A program made the position numbers and the translations under genes. A DNA stretch of 36,578 nt, taken from NCBI GenBank assembly GCA_900554705.1, contig USIH01000004.1, forward strand, positions 1 through 36,578, written 5' to 3'. Source of the stretch: an uncultured Eubacteriales bacterium (GTDB taxonomy: Bacteria; Bacillota; Clostridia; Oscillospirales; Oscillospiraceae). The notes under the pieces were generated by a model that saw nothing but the letters and a program-made list of their open reading frames with translations, did no database searches and was not told the DNA's origin. Positions 14,467 to 23,400 of this stretch are shown here, piece after piece (the first letter of the stretch is position 1; every line of letters starts with the position of its first letter).

Positions 14467-15155
14467 GCGGAAGAGGACCGAGATGGATTACGGGGATTAA
14501 ATATCCGTATGAGGCAAATTTTGCGGACAACACCTGGGCGCAGATCATTGCAGCCTGCCAACGCGGCATTGTTTTGGAGACATGGGCTGTCGGCAACCAG
14601 AAATCAATGACGATCAACGGCACAAGCTATCAGATCGACATCATCGGCAAGAACCACGACACCTACGCATCCGGCGGGAAGGCGCCGCTGACCTTCCAGC
14701 TGCACGACTGCTACGGCGAGACGAAAAAAATGAAGAGCTCCGCAACCAACAGCGGCGGCTGGAAGAACAGCGAGATGCGCACGACACATCTGCCTGCCAT
14801 TCTTGCGCACATGCCGGCGGAGGTACAGAACGGCATCCGCGAGGTGAGCAAGAAGGCGTCCGTGGGCGGTGCAAGCTCGACGATCGAGACGGTATCGGAC
14901 AAGCTGTTTTTGCTCAGCGAGGTCGAAATCTTCGGCTCGACCAGCTACTCGGCGGCGGGCGAAGGCACGCAGTACGACTACTACAAGGCAGGCAACAGCA
15001 AGGTGAAGAAACAAAACGGCTCTGCAAACTACTGGTGGGAGCGCTCGCCGTATGGCAGCGACTCCACGTATTTCTGCAATGTCAACAGCGGCGGCAACGC
15101 CAACTACAGCTACCCGAGCAATAACTTTTGCGTTGCCTTCGCGTTCTGCTTTTAG
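14463..15155 (+). CDS. DUF6273-type C-type-lectin-like protein, possible receptor-binding / variable protein
   Basis: 230 residues. Features of the DUF6273/formylglycine-enzyme-like lectin fold are visible: IIAACQRGI and WAVGNQKSM near the N-terminus, HDTYASGGKAPLTFQLHDC, KNSEMRTTHLPAILAHMP, LFLLSEVEIFG, and the final YWWERSPYGS. The last 30 residues after it are dense in Asn, Ser, Tyr and Gly, with codons AAC, AGC, TAC and GAC, ending VAFAFCF. That is how the variable region of diversity-generating retroelement targets looks (adenine-substituted AAY codons). No reverse transcriptase or template repeat is in the window. Probably a host-recognition tip; position next to the fibre agrees. Confidence 0.7.
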   Translation: MSGRGPRWITGIKYPYEANFADNTWAQIIAACQRGIVLETWAVGNQKSMTINGTSYQIDIIGKNHDTYASGGKAPLTFQLHDCYGETKKMKSSATNSGGWKNSEMRTTHLPAILAHMPAEVQNGIREVSKKASVGGASSTIETVSDKLFLLSEVEIFGSTSYSAAGEGTQYDYYKAGNSKVKKQNGSANYWWERSPYGSDSTYFCNVNSGGNANYSYPSNNFCVAFAFCF

Positions 15156-15164
15156 GGGGGCATT

Positions 15165-15521
15165 ATGGGAATGTTTTTAAGGCGCGGGCTTCCGGCAAAA
15201 AAGATAGTTGAACTCGATATCGTACTGTCAGGGTCGCTCGAATCGAGCATGGCTTACATTACGGTAAATGGCGCAAAATATTATACCGCCCAAACGCTTA
15301 CCGTCCAGGCAGGCACTACCGTCTCGGTCTTGGCTGGCTATATGAGAGGGCGAGATGGTCCAAAAACTGCGATAACATTTGACGGCGTAGAGGTCGCGCG
15401 CGGCGTGACCAACGTAGCAGCGGAGTATAGCTTTGAGATCAAAAACTCAGTCCATATCGTCTTTACGGAGGAATATGGCTATAACACGTACTACACATGC
15501 GCCATTACAACCGTCACGTGA
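15165..15521 (+). CDS. Small beta-rich structural-region protein
   Basis: 118 residues with GGGGGG upstream of the ATG. After a basic N-terminus, the chain is mainly short beta strands: VELDIVLSGSLES, AYITVNGAKYYTAQTLTVQAGTTVSVLAGY, then AITFDGVEVARG and SFEIKNSVHIVFTEE, an Ig-like sandwich pattern. It lies between the lectin-like protein and a carbohydrate-binding protein, so a virion surface accessory role is likely. The base composition is a little more AT-rich than its neighbours, which may indicate a later acquisition. No family recognised. Confidence 0.5.
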   Translation: MGMFLRRGLPAKKIVELDIVLSGSLESSMAYITVNGAKYYTAQTLTVQAGTTVSVLAGYMRGRDGPKTAITFDGVEVARGVTNVAAEYSFEIKNSVHIVFTEEYGYNTYYTCAITTVT

Positions 15522-15547
15522 TGCTCATTACGGGATAGGAGGTACAC

Positions 15548-16219
15548 ATGTACATTACACATAACAATCAAACATACGGACGTGTAAGAATGCTAAACAC
15601 ATCCAGTTCGGTTCGATTTGTCGGAGAATCCCTCCCAGAATTGGAAGCATTGACAGGGCTGGTTATGGTTTTTTCCGAAAGTGGTTTTGAGCTGCGCACG
15701 TTCGACCCGACCGATTATCTCCGGCAGGAAATCACTGGTGGGTCATGGCTTCTCACAAACGTTGCAATCCCAACCCCGCAGCCGGTTGTTGCAACGCCTG
15801 TTGTCTATGACCTCCTGGAATCCACGGCGAATATGACCAAGCTTCTGATGAAGGGCGAGAAGCCAAAGACGGCAGACGAGATCATCATGTGCTCGGCGCT
15901 CTACGACGAATGGAAGCCGGGCAAGCATGTCGCGGGAGACGTTTTTAACGTTGGCGGGGAGCCATGGGAATGCTTCCAGAATTATGATAATGCGATCAAC
16001 CCCGATATCGTCCCCGGCAACGCGGCGTGGTTCACGTTCAACAGGCCGTATCATGGAACGTCCCGCGAGACGGCGCGGAATTTCGTACACCCAACGGGCG
16101 CACACGATATCTATAAGGCCGGCGAGTGGGCTGTTCAAAACGGGAAGATTACGAAGTGTCTTTCGGATACATCCTACAGCGTGGAGGAATACGCCGCCGC
16201 GTGGGAAGTGGAGGAATAA
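15548..16219 (+). CDS. Virion protein with C-terminal carbohydrate-binding (ChtBD3/CBM5-12-like) domain
   Basis: 223 residues. The N-terminal ~75 residues are beta strands. The C-terminal part (about 130-223) carries the aromatic and Cys pattern of a chitin-binding type 3 module: ALYDEWKPGKHVAGDVFNVGG (split), EPWECFQNYD, then NAAWFTFNRPY, and a second half ending AGEWAVQNGKITKC. Such modules bind cell-wall or surface glycans and occur on phage baseplate or fibre proteins. GGAGG precedes the ATG. Together with the fibre and lectin-like proteins it forms a host-recognition cluster. Confidence 0.55.
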   Translation: MYITHNNQTYGRVRMLNTSSSVRFVGESLPELEALTGLVMVFSESGFELRTFDPTDYLRQEITGGSWLLTNVAIPTPQPVVATPVVYDLLESTANMTKLLMKGEKPKTADEIIMCSALYDEWKPGKHVAGDVFNVGGEPWECFQNYDNAINPDIVPGNAAWFTFNRPYHGTSRETARNFVHPTGAHDIYKAGEWAVQNGKITKCLSDTSYSVEEYAAAWEVEE

Positions 16220-17425
16220 ATGGGCGTTTATAACATCGGTACAAAAGCCGGATATGACATTACTGAGTCGCTGAAAAAGAATCAGGGCACATCTATGACC
16301 GTTTCTGATGGTTCTTCGTGGACGGCGGATAAAGGCGGAAATATCTGGGTTACAAAGGACGGCGTAACCTCAAAAGCTAATATTACATATCAGCCGCCTT
16401 TTGGAAGCGGAGGCGGCGGAGGTGGTGGCCGGGGCTGGTCTGGTGCAGGGGGATTGCCGTGGAGAGAGCCGGGAGCATCTGATTCGAGTTCTGGCGCCGG
16501 GGCTGGGAGTACAGATGAAACCCCCAGCGCGAGTACGGTGGGCTCTGGTTCTAGTACGATGGTTGACAGCGCAGCGAGCCAAAGAGACGCCTACAATCAG
16601 CAAATTCAGGACTATCTAAAGCAGCTACAGGGGCTGCGCGATCAGAAAACGCCGGCGGCGGCTGACCAGTCGGAATATATCCGGAGAATGTATGAGCAGC
16701 AGCTGGCAGCCAACAAAGCTCAGCTTGAGAACGACTATAACCAGAACGTGTCAAATCTTGCGGGCGAAGAGAGCAAAATCGGCTCAAATTATTATGAGCA
16801 GCGCAGGCAGACACAGGCGAACGCAGACCGGTCACAGTCCAATTACAACGAGATTGCGAACGCTTCCGGGCTGAACACCGGAACAAGAGGTCAGGCGCAG
16901 CTTGCAAGGAGCAACCAACTGCAAAGCGATCTGACTGCGCTTGGAAACGCAGAGGCGCAGAACCGGGCGGAAATTGAGCGGCAGCGGACGCTTCTTGGCC
17001 AGCAGTATCAAAACGCGATCCAGAAGGCGCAGGCGGAAAACAACATGGAGCTGGCGCAGCGGCTGTATCAGGAGGCTGTGAGAGTAGATGAGAGCATCAT
17101 CGACGCATCCAAGAACGACAGCAACCGCGCGCTGGATATTCTCAATATGATGCTCAGTCAGGTGAGTGCTGACCGGAATCTAGCTTCGGAAGAGGCAAGA
17201 AAGGCGGCAGAGATCGCGGCTGCCGGCGGAAAGTACGGCTTGTACGGGAAACTTTACGGGCTGTCTGACGATGTGGTTGCAAAGCTCGAAGAGATTTACA
17301 ACAAGGAACTCTCGGACAAGGAACTTGAACGTGAACTTGACATTTATAATAAGGCAAAAGAAAACAATGTCAGTCTCGACCGACAGTATTCATGGCAGAA
17401 GGACCAGAATCGACGGTACTGGTAA
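16220..17425 (+). CDS. Coiled-coil internal virion / ejection-type protein
   Basis: 401 residues. After an 80-residue beta segment and a Gly/Ser-rich linker (residues 62-110, including a run of seven Gly), residues ~120-330 form a long Gln/Ala-rich coiled coil (YNQQIQDYLKQLQGL; MYEQQLAANKAQLENDYNQ; RQTQANADRSQSNYNEIANA). Coiled-coil proteins encoded before a giant protein in short-tailed phages are often ejected with the DNA to form a channel. The start directly follows the previous stop (TAAATG). Function is by analogy of position and composition. Confidence 0.55.
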   Translation: MGVYNIGTKAGYDITESLKKNQGTSMTVSDGSSWTADKGGNIWVTKDGVTSKANITYQPPFGSGGGGGGGRGWSGAGGLPWREPGASDSSSGAGAGSTDETPSASTVGSGSSTMVDSAASQRDAYNQQIQDYLKQLQGLRDQKTPAAADQSEYIRRMYEQQLAANKAQLENDYNQNVSNLAGEESKIGSNYYEQRRQTQANADRSQSNYNEIANASGLNTGTRGQAQLARSNQLQSDLTALGNAEAQNRAEIERQRTLLGQQYQNAIQKAQAENNMELAQRLYQEAVRVDESIIDASKNDSNRALDILNMMLSQVSADRNLASEEARKAAEIAAAGGKYGLYGKLYGLSDDVVAKLEEIYNKELSDKELERELDIYNKAKENNVSLDRQYSWQKDQNRRYW

Positions 17426-17443
17426 GGGAAGAGGGGAACAGGC

Positions 17444-20400
17444 ATGATTACTGACAACGGCGAACGCAGTGTGAAGGCGCAGAAGCAGTACGACAGCATC
17501 AAGCCAAGCGCGAAGAAAAATACCGGCACGGGGAATAAGGGCAACGCGAAGAAAAATACCGGTACAGGGAAAAAGAGCAGCACGCCGAAGACGATCACAG
17601 GCGTTACAAAAGCGCCAAGCAGCGTCGCTTCTCCGACACAGTCCGGAACGCTAGAGTCTGTCTCGCAGCGTACGTCTGGCTCTTCGTCCGGTTCTTCTTC
17701 GTCTTCCAAGACGACCAAAAAGCGGCCGCTCAGTCAGGCAGAAAAGTCCGCCGCGCTGAACGACCTTATGGACAGGGCGACGATTGGAAGCTCCAGAACC
17801 TACGGGCTTTCGTTCCAAAGCTCTGTCAACCAAAATATTTCCGACGCGCAGCGCAGACAGTCTTTGGTCGAGCAGGCGACAAAGAACGGGTACGCAGTCG
17901 GGCAGAATACGAGTCAGGCGCAGGATTTTAGAAACACGGTCAACCGAAAGCTCGGCAGCGCGATTTTCAGCGGAAAGAGCCCGAGCGAGGCCAGAAGCGC
18001 TGAGCAGCAGCGGATTAAGAAGAGCGCGGCGGCGCAGAAATCTGTGCTTCGTGATCAGGAAAAGGGCAGGAATCGGACAGCAGCCGAGCTTGAACGACAG
18101 ATCAGGGCCATTGACAAGGAGATCGGCCAGTCTACGCAGGAGACCGGAAGGCCAGACATGAAGAAAGTTGCGGAGCGGAACAAGCTTACAAAGCAGAAGC
18201 GTACCGTTACGAACGACTACAGCGTATTGGAATCGCTGGGGCGGTCCGTGGAAGCGGGCGCAGGCGGGTTTAACTCGGCTGTTACGAGCACGCTGAACGC
18301 GGGCAGAAATGCCCTCATGCAGCTGGAATCCATCATCAACGGCGGCTGGGACAAAGAGAGCCGGAAATTTATACGGGGCGATTCTCCTATCACGGCATCT
18401 CTTTTTCAGCCGGTTGCTGACCTCAACGATTATACAAAGGAAACGACAGCGGGCCTCCAGCAAAGCGCAGCGGAACGTTGGAGCCGATACGGCAAGGCGG
18501 GCGATATCGCAAACCAGCTGACACAGGGAACGGTATCGGCCGTTCCGAATGCGATTCTTGCAATGGCAACGGCGGGCGGCTCGGCAGCGGCGACGCTTAC
18601 GCCGCAGGCTTCGGGGCTGACGGCGACGGTAGCGGACGCGGTGCAGAAGCTCTCCAAGGACCCGATGTACTGGACGAGCTTCATTCAGAGCTTCGGAAAC
18701 GGCTATGACGAGGCAATCGAGAAGGGCGCAACGGAAGACGAAGCGCTTCTGGCAACGCTGCTTTCTTCGACGGCGAACGCGATTGTCGAGGTCGGCGGAG
18801 GCGTCGAGCAGTTGCCGGGCGAACTGAGAAAAGAAGGGCTTACCAGCGCGGAGAAAATCCGGAAATGGGTTTCTTCATCTCTGGATGAAGGCAAGGAAGA
18901 AGTCGTGCAGGGCATGATTGAGCGCCTTGTCAACAAAGCTGTCTACAATCAGGATGCGCCGTGGATTTCCTCCGGCGATGAAGACGCGGTGATCAATCCG
19001 CGGCAGTCTTTACAGGAAGGCGCAATGGGCGCAGCAATCGGCGGAATCCTGGGCGGCGGACAGATGCTCACGCAGGAGGCTTTGAACGCTGCAAACCGCA
19101 AGCGCATTGTAGACCCGACGGCAAGTCCGCTCGATCAGGCAATTCTCGATGCGTTGCAGGGCGTGCAGACGCCGGAGAATGTGACGCAGGTCAGGGAGCC
19201 GACAGATCTGGACAATATTGTCATGGCGGCTATGAACCAGAATAAAAATTCCGCCACACCCGAACAAACAACAGAGTCGCCGATAAACGGGCCTGTAAGG
19301 TCGGATGCAGCGGAAGCCGGCACTTCTAATATAAATGCAGCTTCTGAAAAAATCAAGGGCGATTTTGATAAACTGATAGAAAGAAACAAAGGGAAACTGT
19401 CTTTCGACCAGTGGGTAAACTACGGGAATTCGTTGCAGGGGGAAGACGCGGCTGCCTTAAATGCGTTCCTTAACGATATTGAGACTGGAAAAACGCAGTA
19501 TAAGTATGATGCAGGCGGGGGCATTTATAAAGTAGACCCAGAAAGCCATATTGATAACCGTGATATCAGCGACAGAATGCAGCGCGGCGGGCACTCGTTC
19601 CAGTACGACAATCCGGAGCTCCATGAGTACATGAAGGAAGCGGCGGAACTTCTCCTGGAGGATATCGCAGATTCGACCAGAGGTGAACGCTTCGCCACAC
19701 CAACAGAAGACGGAGATAACGGCGGATACTATCACTGGGCAGGAACAAAGAGACGTACAACAAAAGGTATTGCTGAACTCAAAGACCGCTTTGGCATTAC
19801 ATGGGATAATCTTGCGAGAGCCGCCGAAAACATCATCAAAGACGAGGGCGCAGAAAATTATGCTGACGCGCGACGCGTGGAGATTCTGCTCGACGATATG
19901 CTCACAAACGGTTATGACTCCATGACGCCCAAAAGCGAGGCGGGGACATTTGTTCCTCCGAACGAGGACTACATTCGCGCAAAACAGCAGATTCCGGGTG
20001 CGGACATGCGTCAAAAGTCTGAAACCTCAGCGCTTACTTGGCCGATGGAGTTGGAAGTCGATCAAAATGCTGCTAAAGGGGCTACGCTTCCGTCAGATAT
20101 TGTCCCAACCGTGGGTTCTGGCGCCGAAACAGAGGAACGAACATGGCGTGGAGGGAACCGGAGATCATCTTCAGCAAGCGCAGAAGCGGCGAAAATCAAC
20201 TCGCCTGGTCCAGCGCCTACAGGCTTTGACCCGTTGAGCCACGCAAGCAACCAGTACGGCGCAATTCCTCCCGGAGAGAATCCCTCACGCGTGGTAGATA
20301 TCCCCGTTTCTATGGACGGAGAGACGAAGGTCAGCAAGTTTTCCAGAACGGCGGCGGAGGCACAGATCACGACCGACGAAATGGTCGGGAGAATTGAGCA

Positions 20401-23400
20401 GCTGGTACAGGACGGAAAGCTCAGCCACGAGGTCTACAGCAATAAGAAGGCCATTGAAGACGGCGCAAAACAGATTGAAAAGCAATACGCCAGAGGCAAG
20501 AGCATCGAGCAAATCCGCAGTGAGTTTATCCGGGACGCGAACGCCGGAAAAGCGGGCGCAAAATTTGTCTCTCAGGGAACGACACTTTATGCGGACGCTA
20601 TCGCGGAAGGAAACTACAATGCAGCGTCTGATATTCTGGTTGCGTTGACAGCGGTTGAGACAAACGCCGGTCAGGCGGTGCAGGCGGCGCGGCTCATGAA
20701 GTCGTTGACGCCGGAGGGCAGGATATTCACGGTGCAGAAGATGGTTTCCAATTTGGAAGCGCAGATCAACCAGAGAAGATCTGCAAACAAGCAGATCGAG
20801 ATCGATGTCCCAGATACGCTTCTTGAGACGTACCAAAATGCGACAACGGCGGACGCGCAGGAAGCGGCGTTACAGAATATCTACCAGAATGTTGCAGACC
20901 AGATTCCGACGTCTCTTGGAGAGGCAGCGCAGCAGTGGCGGTATTTTTCGATGCTGGCGAACCCTTCGACGCACGCGAAGAACATCATGGGTAACGTCTC
21001 CGGCGCGGTCGCAAAGATCGGCAAGGACAATCTGGCGGCGCTCATGGAAACGATCTTCATTGGAGACAAAGAGGGAAGAACCAAAGCGTTTTTGAATCCG
21101 CTGAACAAATCAGACCAGAATCTTCTCAATTTAGGCTGGGCAGATTACGATACGGCGGTTGACCTCTATGAAGACGGCACAGGGAAATACTCCAACGCGG
21201 CAGGTGACATCAATGACAAGCGCCGGTACTGGAAGATCAATGACCCGCAGAACGCTTTGACCAGAGGAATTGACAAGGCGCTGAACATCGCGGAAAAGGC
21301 GAATAACCTGAACAGCAAAGCGTTGGAAGTGGAAGATATGTGGTTCTCGAAGCCCATGTATTCCGTCGCGCTGGCAGGGTACATGAAGGCAAACGGGTTG
21401 ACGGAGATCACAGACGCAGCCAGAACATACGCAATGACCGAAGCGAAGAGAGGCACATACAACGATCTGAACGCGGTGTCAAAATGGGCAACGTCTCTCG
21501 GGAAGGGAAGCAAACTCGGACGGTTCCTTTCCAATACGATCTATCCGTTCAAGAAGGTCCCGGCAAACGTCATGGTTCGGACGATGGAGTATTCGCCGCT
21601 CGGGTATTTAAAGGGCGCATGGGACCTCATTCAGATGCAGAGGGGCAACACAGATATTACGGCGGCGAAGGCGATTGACGATTTCGCCGCAGCAACGACA
21701 GGCACGGCGCTTCTGGGCGTGGGTGCGATGCTGGCAAAGCAGGGAATCCTTCGGGCGACAGGCGTTGGCGACGACAAGGAAAAAGAGCAGCAGAAAAACG
21801 CCTTCGGCGCGAAGGACTTCTCAATCTTAGTCGGCAATACGTATATTCCCATTGACAGTCTGACGTTGGCAGGCACAGGGCTTTTGACCGGCGCGCAGAT
21901 CTGGGAAGCGGCGCAGAACGCGAGAAACGGAGACGAGCCAATTTCGTTTGGAGATTTTCTCGATGCGCTGTCTAAAATTACAGACCCGGTCTTTGAGCAG
22001 TCAATGCTCAGCGGCATGGACAGCATTTTGACAACCATTCAGAATTCCGGAAGCGCGGGAACCGGCGAACTACTGACCAAAATGGGCGTGCAGATTCTCG
22101 GAAACTATGTGGGACAATATGTTCCGACGGTGATCGGGCGCGCAGCGGCGAGTTTGGACAAGAACCAGAGAAGTACCTATCTGGAACCGGACGGCGCATG
22201 GGGACCTGTACAGTCCGCGGTGCAGGGCGTGCAGAAGAAGCTCCCCGGTCTTCGGGAGGATATGGCAGTCACCTACGGGAACTGGGGCGTTCCGGTCGAA
22301 GGAAACGGCGCAAACGGCTTCGGCGAGGGTGTCTTCAAGGCGGTGACGCCGGTATATCCATCCAAACAGAAGACGGATGCGGTAGAGGAAGAAATTGCGC
22401 GGCTCCACGACGTGAACGCGGAATACTCCAACTTCTATACGAAGCCGCCAAAGAGCATTGCTGTAGACGGGGAGACCGTCAAACTGACCTCTGAGGAATA
22501 CGCAAATTACACAGAAACGAGAGGCCAGACGGACTACAACCTCCGGAAGAATATGCTGGACAGTGATATCTACAAGAGTCTTCCGGATAATGTGAAGTCC
22601 AAAGCAATGCGTCTTTCGCAGGAGTACGCGAATGCGCTTGGAAAAGAAGCAGCCGGCGTCGGGTATGAGACCGATGAGAAATGGATCAACGACCTGAAAG
22701 GAAAATCCGACGAGGAAGTTTTGAAGGCAATTCTCGGGCGAGCCGTCGAGACTGAAAAGTACATCAGCGACGAAGCGAAAAACAAGCTCGGGAACGTGCA
22801 GAAGCTTTATGACGGCCTAGCGTATGCCGGGGTATCCGACGATCTGAAAGAATCCGCGCGGGAAAAGGCAGCAGAGTACTTCCAGAATGCCGAAAAGGTG
22901 AAATTTGGCTATGAGCTATCTGAAGAGCAGCAGAAGCTTGAAGGGAAAAACCAGAAGACGCTTGCGGAGTATTTTCTCGACGAGGCAGTAAAAGCCAAGT
23001 ACAAAGATGCGAACAACGACGGGACGAACCGGGACGAGCTTTTGCAGGCATACAACGACAACGAGCTGAACGACCGGACGGCAATTGCGGTTCTGTCTGC
23101 CCGTGAAGTCGATGCGTATCAGAAGTTCGGAAAGGCCGCAGGCGTTACGCCGCAGATGATGCTGGAAGCGTCCAGCGCGCACGCGAGAATGCACGAGGTC
23201 AAAGACATTGACGGCATTGTGACCAGCAGCGTACGAGAGCAGTATGACGATTGGCTGGAGTCAAAGAATCTGACCGAAGAACAGAAAAAGGCGCTTCGCA
23301 TGGGCTTCTACGGGGATACGGTAGATACCTACAACAAGCTTGTGGAAGACCTTGACCTTGGAAACATTACGGCCGGAGAGGCCAAGCAAGAACTATCCCC

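Noticed and set aside
14463..16219. A full diversity-generating retroelement
   Set aside because: No reverse transcriptase motif (such as YxDD in an RT context), Avd gene or template repeat was found near the lectin-like gene.
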